A DNA stretch of 64,000 nucleotides from Scatomorpha sp964535405 (GCA_964535405.1 CAZHUG010000002.1:16119-80118); one strand, 5' to 3'. Counted from the first letter of the stretch, positions 32,993 through 41,912 are shown. Program-made: numbers and translations. Notes: generated by a model from the letters alone, not told the origin.

Positions 32993-33568
32993 CTAATTGG
33001 GTTTAATAAGCTCGAGCAGATCTCCGTTACTTATTCCGGCGGCGTTGGCCTCCTCAATATCCAGATGGATCACCTCCATCACGCCCTTGTGCAGACGCGC
33101 AACGACGTTTCGAAACACGAGCCCGCGCTCGCCGGGGACGACAAGTTCCACCAGATCCCCGTTTGAAATTCCGAGCTCCTCACCTCTGGAAACCGGGATG
33201 TGCACATGCCGCTTTGCAATGATGGCGGCATTTTGCGTGACCGTCCCCGCGGGGCCGATGATTTTGACCGCGGCGGCAGAGCCGTCTGACACGGATTCTG
33301 TCACCGGCGCGTCAATGCCGAGCCTGCGGCAGTCCCCGCGCAAAAGCTCAACCTGCGTTTTCTCTCTGGCAGGGCCCAGCACGCGCAGCCCCTCGAGTTT
33401 GAGCCCGCTTGCTCCCTCGATCGAGACGCACTCATTTGCCGCAAACTCCTCCTTTCCAAGCATTCTGTGCACGCTGAGTGCCGAGTCCTCGCCAAACAGC
33501 GCGCGAATGTCCTCTTTTGATAGATGCACGTGCCTGTTTGACATTTCGGCTTTGACCATTATTGCCAT
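32993..33568 (-). CDS. pduL: PduL-type phosphate acyltransferase
   Basis: The protein is 191 aa from ATG 33568 after AAAGGAG; a longer reading to 33625 lacks a ribosome site. It has both PduL histidine motifs (NRHVHLS near residue 10 and KRHVHIP near the middle) and the C-terminal HLDIEEANAAG. PduL swaps CoA and phosphate on propionyl or other acyl groups. There is no shell-targeting N-terminus or microcompartment gene nearby, so it is likely a soluble phosphotransacylase feeding acyl phosphate to the butyrate kinase at 34571. Confidence 0.9.
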   Translation of the reverse strand: MAIMVKAEMSNRHVHLSKEDIRALFGEDSALSVHRMLGKEEFAANECVSIEGASGLKLEGLRVLGPAREKTQVELLRGDCRRLGIDAPVTESVSDGSAAAVKIIGPAGTVTQNAAIIAKRHVHIPVSRGEELGISNGDLVELVVPGERGLVFRNVVARLHKGVMEVIHLDIEEANAAGISNGDLLELIKPN

Positions 33569-33602
33569 TGGCTTGGGGCTCCTTTCATGTGTTTTTTCCG
33601 AG

Positions 33603-34574
33603 TCACAGCTTAAACTGATGCTCATAATTTGCCTGTATGATCTTCACGAGACAGGCAATCGTCTCGTTGACCGGCGATTGAATGCCCATCTTTTTGCCGA
33701 GGGCAACAATGGCACCGTTGAGTGAATCGATCTCGGTCTGCGCGCGGTGTAGGAGCATGTCCTGCGCGGTGGAGGACATGGTGTTCTTCTGACTGCTGCG
33801 GTCAAAGTTTTTACTCTCCTGCAACTGCCGCCAAAGCGCCGCGCCGTCCACTCCGTAAGCCTCGGCCACGTCGCAGCCCTCCCGCCAGATCATTTCAGTC
33901 AGGCGAGCACCCTCCTCCATGCCCATAATGTAATACGGCCCGAGACGGGTAAGGGCGATAAGCGGATTCGCGCCACAGTTTCGCAAAGCCTTTATCCAGA
34001 CGATATAACCAATGTCTCGCGTGTAACAGCAGTCACAGCCGCCGGCGGAAAAGTAACCTTTGAGCGCCTGACCAACCCTGTCAGTGAACGCATTTGCCTC
34101 AATCGGCCCGAAGTTTACGAGAGCCCCCGTGCCGGAGGGATAGCCCGCGCACACGCCCGGCTCGGGCAGGGCAGTTGTGATGACTCCGCTTCCGTAGAGG
34201 ATGCGCTCAATAGGAAAATACTCTGCGAGCTTCTGCTCGTTTCCGAGGCCGTTTTGCAGGGAGACGACCGCGGTCTGCGGCCCTATGCAGGGCAACGCGC
34301 CTCTTATCGCGACATCGCTCACCGTGGTTTTCACCACAAAGATCACGATATCCATGATGCCGATGTCCGCCGCACTGTACGCCGTGTGAAAGCCCTCAAC
34401 CAGCTGTTCACTGTCCCGCCCGCCGTAGGAAATGCGAAAGCGCAGGCCGTTCTTCGCCACCGCGTCCATGTGCGCGCGGTTGGGATCGACGAGATAAACC
34501 TCCGCGCCCCCCAGTCTCAGATATGCGGCGAACACGCTTCCGGCAGCGCCCGCGCCGATGATCGCAATTTTCAT
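33603..34574 (-). CDS. Ketopantoate reductase family (ApbA/PanE) oxidoreductase
   Basis: The protein is 323 aa with the nucleotide loop IGAGAAGSVFAAYL, the substrate-domain lysine and asparagines in QNGLGNE and WIKALRNCGANPL, and a final helical domain. These match the family that reduces 2-oxo acids, best known for 2-dehydropantoate. It overlaps the butyrate kinase stop by 4 bp. In this operon the natural substrate may be another branched 2-oxo acid, linking to the ferredoxin oxidoreductase; this is an inference from context. Confidence 0.88.
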   Translation of the reverse strand: MKIAIIGAGAAGSVFAAYLRLGGAEVYLVDPNRAHMDAVAKNGLRFRISYGGRDSEQLVEGFHTAYSAADIGIMDIVIFVVKTTVSDVAIRGALPCIGPQTAVVSLQNGLGNEQKLAEYFPIERILYGSGVITTALPEPGVCAGYPSGTGALVNFGPIEANAFTDRVGQALKGYFSAGGCDCCYTRDIGYIVWIKALRNCGANPLIALTRLGPYYIMGMEEGARLTEMIWREGCDVAEAYGVDGAALWRQLQESKNFDRSSQKNTMSSTAQDMLLHRAQTEIDSLNGAIVALGKKMGIQSPVNETIACLVKIIQANYEHQFKL

Positions 34575-35665
34575 TTTGCCGCGCTCCTCTCAAGTCTGTG
34601 AAAGGCTTCCTCGCCGCGCAGAACACGCCCGACGCCCGCCGCGAGCGCTTCCATCTCATGCGAGCCGGGATAGCGCAGCACCGGCGCAATTTTGGATATT
34701 CTCTCCGTCAGCCTGCCGACAAGCAGGTCTGAATACGCAAGCCCTCCGGTCAGCGCGATCACGTCCACCTCAAAGCAGGTGGTGGAGGCAATCGCGGCGA
34801 TGTCCTTTGCGAGATTATAGATCATGCCGTCAAAATAAAACTCCGCCTGCCTGTCTCCGGCGCTTATTCGCGCCTCAACCTCGCGGACATCGCTCGTCCC
34901 GAGGTAGGAGACGAGCCCGCCCCCGCCCATGAGCATTTTTGCGATCTGCCCCTGCGTGTATTCGCCCGAAAAGCACAATCGCAGAAAGCCCGGCATGGCA
35001 GAGCCCGGCATCCCCCCCGCGCGCTCCGGCGAAAAGGCATCGTATGTGGAGTCTGCAAGCCTGCCGCAGACATGACTGCTCGTGGAGACCCCGCCGCCCA
35101 TGTGGCAGACGATCACCCGCGCATCCTCGTACGCTTTCCCGACGGCCTCGGCAGCCCTTCGCGCGACGGCCTTCGCCGACAGCGTGTGCGAGCCTGTGCC
35201 GCAGGCGATCTGCTTTATGCCGGACAGCAGACTGACAGGCTCGCGCTCGTTCACGCCGTCAGCGTCGTAAACATAGGCGTTTACAGAGAGCTTTTGAGCC
35301 AGATCATAGGCCAGCAGGGGACTCAGGGACGTGATGTGCGGAATGTTGTTCGTCCTGCAAAGGTCTAAATACCCCTCGTCTATGAGATACGCGCCTGATT
35401 TTTGATCCCCGCCCCCGCAACCGCGGGCGGCGACGGCGGCAAAGTCCCCGCGGCCGAGGTCTTCGGCTTCGAGGAAGGCCTCAATAGACGCCATGCGCAG
35501 GCCGTACTGCTCGGGGATGGTCTTGAACTTTGCAAGCTCCTCCCGCTCGAGCTCCAAGTTTACCTCCGATACAAGCCTGCCGTCTTGGAAAACGGCAAGC
35601 TTTGTCGATGTTGAACCGGGATTTATGGCAAGTATCCTGCAAACGTTTCCGATATCTGCGCCCAT
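34571..35665 (-). CDS. buk: Butyrate kinase family acyl kinase
   Basis: This 364 aa acetokinase-fold protein has the phosphate loop ILAINPGSTSTKLAVF at the N-terminus, GCGGGDQKSGAYLID, the second phosphate loop VCHMGGGVSTSSH and the adenosine site ALTGGLAYSDLLV. Starts at ATG 35665 after GGAGGCGGG. The enzyme makes ATP from butyryl- or branched-chain acyl phosphate. It overlaps the genes for a 2-oxoacid:ferredoxin oxidoreductase and accompanies a PduL transacylase, so it likely ends an oxidative path from 2-oxo acid through acyl-CoA and acyl phosphate to acid. Confidence 0.93.
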   Translation of the reverse strand: MGADIGNVCRILAINPGSTSTKLAVFQDGRLVSEVNLELEREELAKFKTIPEQYGLRMASIEAFLEAEDLGRGDFAAVAARGCGGGDQKSGAYLIDEGYLDLCRTNNIPHITSLSPLLAYDLAQKLSVNAYVYDADGVNEREPVSLLSGIKQIACGTGSHTLSAKAVARRAAEAVGKAYEDARVIVCHMGGGVSTSSHVCGRLADSTYDAFSPERAGGMPGSAMPGFLRLCFSGEYTQGQIAKMLMGGGGLVSYLGTSDVREVEARISAGDRQAEFYFDGMIYNLAKDIAAIASTTCFEVDVIALTGGLAYSDLLVGRLTERISKIAPVLRYPGSHEMEALAAGVGRVLRGEEAFHRLERSAAK

Positions 35666-35667
35666 CC

Positions 35668-36228
35668 TCAACCCGCCTCCTCGTAATTGGCCTTTATGTA
35701 TTCCACCCCGCGCCGCACGAGCTTTTTGTTCACATCCACGTACTTCGCCTTCGAGCCGGTGAAGGTTTTCTCGATGTAATCGAAGGCGCCCTCAAGGCTG
35801 ATGCTCCCTGAAAGCCGGATGTACGCGCCGAGGAGCACCATGTTGAGCCCCTTGGGGTTTGATTCCTCGTAGGCAATGTCCAGCGCGGGTATGTGATAAC
35901 AGTCCACGTCGTCGCGCCCCGCATCTTCATTTATCAGCGAGCTGTTTATGACGAGCTTGCCGCCCGGCTTGAGCGCGGAGCGGAATTTCGCGAGCGACGG
36001 GCTGTTCATGACGATGAGAAAATTCGGGTTTCTGATAAGAGGCGAGGCGACCGGCGCGCCGGAAACGTTGACGGCGCAGTTTGCCGTGCCCCCGCGCATC
36101 TCCGAGCCGTATGAGGGAAGCCAGCTGACCTCCTTGCCCTCGTCGAGCCCCACATAGGCGATAATTTGACCCAGACTGAGCGCGCCCTGACCGCCGAAGC
36201 CCGCGACTATAATTTGATCGTTTAGCAT
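35668..36228 (-). CDS. 2-Oxoacid:ferredoxin oxidoreductase, gamma subunit
   Basis: The protein is 186 aa with the gamma-subunit signature VAGFGGQGALSLGQIIAY and YGSEMRGGTANC. It binds CoA in the assembled complex. It ends 3 bp before the kinase start and follows the beta subunit by 15 bp. The combination of four separate subunits with a butyrate kinase is typical of 2-ketoisovalerate (VOR) or 2-oxoglutarate (KOR) type enzymes in Clostridia. Confidence 0.93.
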   Translation of the reverse strand: MLNDQIIVAGFGGQGALSLGQIIAYVGLDEGKEVSWLPSYGSEMRGGTANCAVNVSGAPVASPLIRNPNFLIVMNSPSLAKFRSALKPGGKLVINSSLINEDAGRDDVDCYHIPALDIAYEESNPKGLNMVLLGAYIRLSGSISLEGAFDYIEKTFTGSKAKYVDVNKKLVRRGVEYIKANYEEAG

Positions 36229-36243
36229 GTGCTTTCTCCCCTC

Positions 36244-36987
36244 TCAGCTCTCATAGTCCTTGAAATTTGCCAGCGGATAGTACGGGATCATGTTCTCCCT
36301 CAGCCATTCGAGCGCGTCGGACGGTGTCTTGCCCCAGTTCGTCGGGCAGGAGGATAAAATCTCCACGATGGAAAAGCCGAGCCCCTTCTGCTGGCATTCG
36401 AAGGCGCGGCGGATGGCACGCCTGGCTTTCATGAGGTTTCCTGGTGAGTCGACCGACACGCGCTCGGCAAACTTGCACCCGTCAATCGTCGCCAGAAGCT
36501 CCGCCATGCGTATTGGATTGCCCACGGATTGCGGGTCTCTGCCGTAGGGCGAGGTGCTCGTCACCTGACCCGGGAGGGTCGTGGGTGCCATCTGCCCGCC
36601 GGTCATGCCGTAAATTGCGTTGTTAACATAGATGACGCTGAATTTTTCCCCTCGATGCGCCGCGTGGACTATCTCCGCGGTTCCGATGGCGGCAAGATCG
36701 CCGTCGCCCTGATATGAGAACACGAACTTGTCCGGATTCATCCGCTTCACGCCTGTTGCGACCGCAGGCGCGCGACCGTGCTCGGAGGCCAGCGCGTCGA
36801 TGCTCCAGCCGATGTTCATGGTGGTACTGCAACCGACGCCGACGACCATGATCGCGTCGGGCACCAGCCCCAGCTCCTCGATGGTTTTGGCGACCAGCTG
36901 ATTTATGGTGCCGTGCGTGCATCCGGGGCAGAAGGTGGACGCCTTTTCTATGCACTCGGGCTTACTGTATACTACTGTGCTTCTCAT
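36244..36987 (-). CDS. 2-Oxoacid:ferredoxin oxidoreductase, beta (TPP) subunit
   Basis: The protein is 247 aa. It has CPGCTHG near the N-terminus, a cysteine at VGCST, and the thiamine diphosphate motif GDGDLAAIGTAEIVHAAHRGEKFSVIYVNNAIYGMTGGQ. The beta subunit carries TPP and a [4Fe-4S] cluster. It abuts the alpha subunit gene with no gap. Substrate choice (2-ketoisovalerate versus 2-oxoglutarate or another branched acid) cannot be read from the sequence. Confidence 0.93.
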   Translation of the reverse strand: MRSTVVYSKPECIEKASTFCPGCTHGTINQLVAKTIEELGLVPDAIMVVGVGCSTTMNIGWSIDALASEHGRAPAVATGVKRMNPDKFVFSYQGDGDLAAIGTAEIVHAAHRGEKFSVIYVNNAIYGMTGGQMAPTTLPGQVTSTSPYGRDPQSVGNPIRMAELLATIDGCKFAERVSVDSPGNLMKARRAIRRAFECQQKGLGFSIVEILSSCPTNWGKTPSDALEWLRENMIPYYPLANFKDYES

Positions 36988-38043
36988 TTAGTTTAGCTCC
37001 TCCCAAATTCTGCGGATTGCTTCCGTGATGTTCTCCTCGTTCATCGCGCCCCGGGCCGTGTTTCCCACGTGATAGACCGGCCATCTGCCCTGCGCGCCTA
37101 TGCGCACATCGTCTATCATCTGGCCGATGATGTTAATTTCCGGCACGATAACGGCGCGGCAGTTTTTTCCGATCCGGTCAAACGCGGCATAGGGATATGG
37201 CCAGGCGGTCAGCGGTCTTATGAGGCCGATGCTGATATCCAGCGTCTTTTTGACCTCGGCAATCGCGGCTCTTGTCATCCTCGACGCCGTGCCGTAGGCG
37301 CAGACGACTATGTCCGCGTCCTCCACGCCCGATACCTCAACCCGGCACTCGTTTTCGCAGATTGCGGGATATATCTCCTGCTCAAGTATCTGCTGCTGCT
37401 TATACAGCGGCACTGTGTTTATCGTGAGCCTGCTTCTGTAGCCCTTGTCCCCGACGCCGCAGATTCGCCAGCTCTTCTCCGGCAGGCCGGTTCTCCTCGC
37501 AGGCAGTTTGTCAAAATCCACGCCCTCCATCATCTGGCCTATCATGCCGTCGGCAAGTATCAAAACCGGCGTCCGGTATTGATCTGCGATGTCGAAGGCC
37601 TCAAAAGTCATCTGGGCCGCCTCCTGAATCGTCGCGGGCAGGAAAATCGGGATTTTGTACGAGCCGTTGGAGCACATTTTATAGTCCTCCTGAGCGGCCT
37701 CGAGGTTTCCCATGCCCGGGCCGTTTCTGCACATGTTTATCACCACCGCGGGAAGCCGCATGCCCGCCATAGCTGAAATTGTCTCCAGCTTCAGCACCAC
37801 GCCGACGCTCGAGGAGCTGGTCACGACCCGCCCTCCGCTTGCGGAGGCTCCCATCACCATGTTCATGGCGGCAATTTCGCTCTCGCTCTGCAAAAACAGC
37901 CCTCCGCGCTTCGGCATCTCCCGCGCGAGGTACTCGGGCAGTTCGCTCTGGGGCGTGATCGGATAGCCGAAAAACGCATCCGCCCCGGCTCTTATAATCG
38001 CCTCCGCGACTGCCTCATTGCCCTTCATTAACACCTTTGCCAT
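36988..38043 (-). CDS. 2-Oxoacid:ferredoxin oxidoreductase, alpha subunit
   Basis: The protein is 351 aa with MKGNEAVAEAIIRAGADAFFGYPITPQSE at the N-terminus and SSVGVVLKLETISAMAG in the pyrimidine domain, followed by RNGPGMGNLEAAQEDY. These match the KorA/VorB family. It is full length. It follows the small ferredoxin-like subunit by 3 bp, so all four subunits are one transcription unit. Confidence 0.93.
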   Translation of the reverse strand: MAKVLMKGNEAVAEAIIRAGADAFFGYPITPQSELPEYLAREMPKRGGLFLQSESEIAAMNMVMGASASGGRVVTSSSSVGVVLKLETISAMAGMRLPAVVINMCRNGPGMGNLEAAQEDYKMCSNGSYKIPIFLPATIQEAAQMTFEAFDIADQYRTPVLILADGMIGQMMEGVDFDKLPARRTGLPEKSWRICGVGDKGYRSRLTINTVPLYKQQQILEQEIYPAICENECRVEVSGVEDADIVVCAYGTASRMTRAAIAEVKKTLDISIGLIRPLTAWPYPYAAFDRIGKNCRAVIVPEINIIGQMIDDVRIGAQGRWPVYHVGNTARGAMNEENITEAIRRIWEELN

Positions 38044-38046
38044 CTT

Positions 38047-38268
38047 CTAATCACCCACTTGCCTTTCAATCGTTATGACCCCGTCCGGACAAAGCCTGGC
38101 GCAGCTCGCGCAGGCCGTGCAGGCACTCATGTCCCGCACTGCCGCCGGATTTGTGGCCCTCTTGTTTATGTACGCCGTATCCATCTCAAGCACTCCCTTG
38201 GGACAGATGTAAACGCACAGACCGCAGCCCTTGCAGGCCTCGCGGTCGATGGTAACTATCGCCTTCAT
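38047..38268 (-). CDS. 2-Oxoacid:ferredoxin oxidoreductase, ferredoxin-like delta subunit
   Basis: The protein is 73 aa with two [4Fe-4S] motifs, CKGCGLCVYIC and CTACASCARLC, each followed by a proline-type CP. It passes electrons from the TPP site to ferredoxin. It is the first gene of the oxidoreductase set. Confidence 0.95.
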   Translation of the reverse strand: MKAIVTIDREACKGCGLCVYICPKGVLEMDTAYINKRATNPAAVRDMSACTACASCARLCPDGVITIERQVGD

Positions 38269-38337
38269 CTCTTCACCTCTTAGTAATTTGTTTATTTTAT
38301 AAACTCATGTTTTCACGGGTTTATTTCCCGGGACATG

Positions 38338-39087
38338 TCAATAGCTCATCCAGTTCGGCCTGTGATGAAGCTTGAGCGCAAATGCTTTCCCGCAGAGCGC
38401 CGCGAGGTCAATTTCATCCGCGATAGACTCCATGAAGCAAGACAGCACGACGGGTATGCCCGTCTTTTCACTGAGATAGCAGACGAGCCGCTCGCCCCGC
38501 ATCACATCGGCGGAGCTCGTATCGGCGCAGCAGTGACTGTTGTTTACAAAGCCCGTCACCCTCAAACCGCAACGCTCTTCTATAGCTCTCATGTATTCAA
38601 GCGCCGAATCGGCGTCCTGCGTCTGATACCTGTTCGCGTTTACCACCATGAGCAGCTCATAGTTTTCGGGCAGCCTGCTTTTATATATCGACAACACTCC
38701 CGCACCCGCGGGATCACCGCCCACGTCGATGACATTTTTGCGGCTGGTGTCCGCAAAGCAGGACATTACCCCAGCCGAGACCCCCGGCGTATCCTCATGC
38801 GGGCTGTCGGCAAAGGTGCTCGAATATATCTCGATCCCCTCGTCCTTAAATAAGCGCTCGCGTTCTCTGGATCTGAAATACGGGTTCACGACGTCAATGT
38901 CGGCCAGGGCTGTTTTGTGGCCAAGGGCGGCAAATCGAAGCGCCAGATTACCGGCAATTTCGGTTTTCCCGCTCCCGTAATGTCCGACGATTATGTAACA
39001 GCTGGTATTTCCCAGATCTCTCACCTCTCTGGCCCGCAGTGCCCATTTGTCTGGTGAAATGTAATAACACAGACGGGCTTCGGGCAA
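38338..39087 (-). CDS. MinD/CobQ-type P-loop ATPase
   Basis: The protein is up to 249 aa with Walker A GHYGSGKTEIAGNLAL, ADIDVVNPYFR and a switch-like NVIDVGGDPAG, the pattern of deviant P-loop ATPases (MinD/CooC/CobB-like). The N-terminus is uncertain: the longest reading uses TTG with no ribosome site, while GTG at 39024 would give 228 aa starting close to the P-loop. It lies 69 bp upstream of the ferredoxin subunit on the same strand. By analogy with metal-cofactor or Fe-S maturases it may assist the oxidoreductase; that link is only positional. Confidence 0.75.
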   Translation of the reverse strand: MPEARLCYYISPDKWALRAREVRDLGNTSCYIIVGHYGSGKTEIAGNLALRFAALGHKTALADIDVVNPYFRSRERERLFKDEGIEIYSSTFADSPHEDTPGVSAGVMSCFADTSRKNVIDVGGDPAGAGVLSIYKSRLPENYELLMVVNANRYQTQDADSALEYMRAIEERCGLRVTGFVNNSHCCADTSSADVMRGERLVCYLSEKTGIPVVLSCFMESIADEIDLAALCGKAFALKLHHRPNWMSY

Positions 39088-39331
39088 AATATTATGTCCT
39101 TATGACTAAACTATAGCGCAGGCGACAGCCCTTAACAAACATCGAAAAGTTTGCCCTCCACCCCTTTGCGGGTTATGGACCCATAACTTTTTCTCATCCC
39201 CAAAAACGACCCGGGCTTTTTGGTTTTATCGCTGCATTGAATTTACTTGCGTAAAATGATATAATTATTTGACTGTCCATTTTCTGTTTTTTGTTTTCTT
39301 CGCAAATATAAAATATGAAAGAGCTGACAAC

Positions 39332-40219
39332 ATGACCTTTCAGCAGTTGAACTACTTTGTGTGCGCCGCAAGCTGCGGCAGCTTCTCAAAGGCCGCCTCT
39401 GTCTGCTATGTCGCCCAGACCGCAATTAGCAAGCAGATAGCAAATCTCGAGGATGAACTCAATGTCCGGCTCTTTATCCGGGGCAATAAGAGCGTAAGAC
39501 TCACGGAGGCAGGCGCGGTTCTGCTGGGCTACGCACGCAAGCTTCTGGATCTGCATAACGAAGCGGTGGGTGAAACCACGAAGGCTGAGCAGGCGACCGC
39601 GGATAATCCGGTAATAAGTGTGGGCTATTGGGGACCCATCGACCCGAACGGCGTCTCCGTGCTTATAACGCGGTTTTTGGCAACCGTACCGCTGTGCTCG
39701 GTCAACTTTCTGCATGTGGATCTTGCCGAAATCACAACCCTGCTGCTCAATAACTCGGTCGATATAGTCATCACCCCGCGCTCGCATATACAGGACAACC
39801 CCTATGTGCGGGCGACAGTTCTGTCCACGCATAAGCTGGGCATAGCGATGAGTCGTCAAAACTCCTTGTCGGAAAAGGCTGTCATAAGACCGGAGGATTT
39901 GACTTGCGAGAAGTTCGTGGAGCGGAGCGTTGACGGCTCTCCCGGCATCCTGCAAACCTATGAGAGCTACTGGGAGCATCTCGGCTTTAAGCCGGATAGA
40001 ATAATAAAAACACCCGAATATAGATCCCTGTTCATGACAGTGGCATCTAATATGGGTGTCGCGTTTTTGCCCAATTACTTTGAGGAGCTCAACTATAACA
40101 ATATTGTCTTTAAAGATATCGAGGGCGTCGATGTCTGCGAATCCCTGGACTGCGTGTGCCTGAAAAAACCCGCAAAGGCAATAGTCACACAACTCATTGA
40201 CTTTCTCGAAGACTCCTGA
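39332..40219 (+). CDS. LysR-family regulator
   Basis: The protein is 295 aa from ATG 39332. The helix-turn-helix is at residues 2-40 (TFQQLNYFVCAASCGSFSKAASVCYVAQTAISKQIANLEDEL), followed by a co-inducer domain. It is divergent from the P-loop/oxidoreductase operon across 244 bp and is a candidate regulator of it. It ends at a strong terminator. Confidence 0.88.
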   Translation: MTFQQLNYFVCAASCGSFSKAASVCYVAQTAISKQIANLEDELNVRLFIRGNKSVRLTEAGAVLLGYARKLLDLHNEAVGETTKAEQATADNPVISVGYWGPIDPNGVSVLITRFLATVPLCSVNFLHVDLAEITTLLLNNSVDIVITPRSHIQDNPYVRATVLSTHKLGIAMSRQNSLSEKAVIRPEDLTCEKFVERSVDGSPGILQTYESYWEHLGFKPDRIIKTPEYRSLFMTVASNMGVAFLPNYFEELNYNNIVFKDIEGVDVCESLDCVCLKKPAKAIVTQLIDFLEDS

Positions 40220-40237
40220 GCGATACGGCAATTGAAT

Positions 40238-40276
40238 AAAAAGAAAGTGTGCCCACTCGGGGCGCACTTTCTTTTT
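40238..40276. terminator. Terminator after LysR gene
   Basis: The stem AAAAAGAAAGTGTGCC/GGCGCACTTTCTTTTT has one G-T pair and lies 19 bp after the stop. Confidence 0.8.
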
Positions 40277-40402
40277 AGCATCGTATATTTTTTCTCCCGG
40301 TCCATTAAAACGGACATATGTATTAACCCGTCACCTGCCCTCAAAAAAAGCGCGGGGATTTTGCCATAGCGCTATCACCCCATTATTTTTACACTCATAA
40401 GT

Positions 40403-40444
40403 AAAGACAAGGCATCGTTTCAGTCAAACGATACCTTGTCTTTT
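40403..40444. terminator. Terminator of the HxlR gene
   Basis: The stem AAAGACAAGGCATCGTTT/AAACGATACCTTGTCTTT lies just past the stop of the minus-strand gene at 40454, with one mismatch. Confidence 0.8.
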
Positions 40445-40453
40445 GCCCCCAGC

Positions 40454-40789
40454 TCAAGCCCCCGCTGCGACTTTGGCCTTATATTCCTCGCCCCAGCTTT
40501 GCATGGCGTCGAGCACCGGCCTCAGGCTGTATCCGGCCTCCGTCAAGGTGTATTCGACTCTCGGCGGAACCTCCGCATATACCTTCCGGTTCACAAGTCC
40601 CTTTGCCTCCATGTCCCGAAGCTGTGAGGTCAGCACCTTCTGGCTGACGGTGCCGATGGATTTTTTAAGCTCCCCGAAACGCTTTGTCCCGCCAACCAAA
40701 TCACGGATTATCAGAACCTTCCACTTGTCCCCGATCAGCATCAGCGTCGTCTCCACCGGGCAGGCCGGAAGCGATAATGTCTGCGGCAT
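40454..40789 (-). CDS. HxlR-type winged-helix regulator
   Basis: The protein is 111 aa from ATG 40789, chosen because GAGGAAATTAAT precedes it; an in-frame start 30 nt earlier has no clear site. It has the HxlR pattern CPVETTLMLIGDKWKVLIIRDLVGGTKRFGELKKSIGTVSQKVLTSQLRDMEAKGLV with a conserved N-terminal cysteine. It is divergent from the flavin-binding protein at 40947 and probably controls it in response to redox or an electrophile. Confidence 0.9.
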   Translation of the reverse strand: MPQTLSLPACPVETTLMLIGDKWKVLIIRDLVGGTKRFGELKKSIGTVSQKVLTSQLRDMEAKGLVNRKVYAEVPPRVEYTLTEAGYSLRPVLDAMQSWGEEYKAKVAAGA

Positions 40790-40946
40790 ATTAATTTCCT
40801 CCTCGCAATAGCTGTCCATTAGTTTCCTTTTGGAAACTACGGCACAAAAAAGTGCTTACTTTACAAAAGCGCCTTACCTCCCTATGATGAGGCCACAGGA
40901 CGACATTGTCAAGTGTCGCAGCCGAAAATAACGGAGGTAATTAATA

Positions 40947-41348
40947 ATGAACGAAGTCGTGCAATTTTTGCAGTCCAATCCGACCCAGTATCTGGCCACA
41001 GTCGGCACAGACGGAAAGGCCAAAGTCCGCCCCTTCATGTTCTGCCTTGAGCAGGACGGCAAGCTCTGGTTCTGCACCAACAGCCGGAAGGATGTCTATA
41101 AAGATATGCAGGCCAATCCCTACATCGAAATCACCGTCGCGAGCTCGGAATACGCCTGGATTCGCCTGAACGGCAAGGCAGTGTTCGAGAACAACATGGC
41201 GGTCAAGGAAGGCTGCATGAGCATTCCCATCATCAAGGGTCAGTACCAGACGGCGGACAATCCCATTTTCGAGGTTTTCTATCTCGCGGACGCCAAGGCG
41301 AGCATCTTCGACTTCTCAGGCAATCCGCCCAGGGAATACGCGCTGTAA
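40947..41348 (+). CDS. Pyridoxamine 5'-phosphate oxidase-like FMN-binding protein
   Basis: The protein is 133 aa with the split-barrel pattern: FLQSNPTQYLATVGTDGKAKVRPFMFCLEQDGKLWFCTN followed by KDVYKDMQANPYIEI and WIRLNGKAVF. Such single-domain proteins bind FMN or F420 and reduce small substrates; they are not usually PLP enzymes. An ACGGAGG site precedes the start, and it ends at a hairpin. Paired with the divergent HxlR regulator. Confidence 0.88.
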   Translation: MNEVVQFLQSNPTQYLATVGTDGKAKVRPFMFCLEQDGKLWFCTNSRKDVYKDMQANPYIEITVASSEYAWIRLNGKAVFENNMAVKEGCMSIPIIKGQYQTADNPIFEVFYLADAKASIFDFSGNPPREYAL

Positions 41349-41361
41349 GATAAATGCCAAA

Positions 41362-41397
41362 AATCCCACCGTATCCTTATATGGATACGGCGGGATT
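41362..41397. terminator. Terminator of the FMN-binding protein gene
   Basis: The stem AATCCCACCGTATCC/GGATACGGCGGGATT has one mismatch and is followed by GCATAAAAAA; it may serve both strands. Confidence 0.7.
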
Positions 41398-41421
41398 GCA
41401 TAAAAAATCGGCAGACTTTGT

Positions 41422-41643
41422 CTACTTCTTGCGTTTGTACGGCCGCTTTTCGTCTGTCAGCTCGAGCAGATAGTCCACGCTGGTGTTGTAAAAGCTCGCC
41501 AGCTGCTTTAAAATACTAGTGGGTATGTCGTTTTCGCCGGTTTCATATTTGGAATATCCGGTCTGCGACATGCCGAGCATGCCGGCAAGCTCCGTTTGCG
41601 AAATGTCCTTGTCCTCGCGCAAATCTCGTAACCTTTTATACAT
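41422..41643 (-). CDS. XRE-family HTH regulator
   Basis: The protein is 73 aa with one Cro/C1 domain (LRDLREDKDISQTELAGMLGMSQTGYSKYETGENDIPTSILKQLASFYNTSVDYLLELTD) and a basic tail. Divergent from the 56 aa protein at 41742. The intergenic region has two AACAGGTTA-type sequences (about 41680 and 41703) that could be its operator; that is a guess. Confidence 0.88.
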   Translation of the reverse strand: MYKRLRDLREDKDISQTELAGMLGMSQTGYSKYETGENDIPTSILKQLASFYNTSVDYLLELTDEKRPYKRKK

Positions 41644-41741
41644 ATCATCACCCGGAAAAAGTATATCCCAAGCCGAAACAGGTTATTTGCTTTTAACCTA
41701 AAACAGGTTAAGATGGACTCAATGTTTTTTGAGGTGATGAT

Positions 41742-41912
41742 ATGCCGGATTATGAAAAAATGTATCGAGAGCTTTTCAGGGCGACAACTAGAGCCATAGA
41801 AATATTGCAACAGTCACAAGTAAAAACGGAGGAGCTGTATATTGCCTCCACTAGGCCTATAATTGAGCTGATTCACACGGAAAGCAGCGGTGAGGAGGAC
41901 GATCCCATATAG
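41742..41912 (+). CDS. Small helical protein divergent from XRE regulator
   Basis: This 56 aa frame from ATG 41742 has GAGGTGAT upstream. The sequence (MPDYEKMYRELFRATTRAIEILQQSQVKTEELYI...ESSGEEDDPI) is one long helix with an acidic tail. Similar small frames sit beside XRE regulators in many Firmicutes accessory regions. I know no function. Confidence 0.6.
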   Translation: MPDYEKMYRELFRATTRAIEILQQSQVKTEELYIASTRPIIELIHTESSGEEDDPI

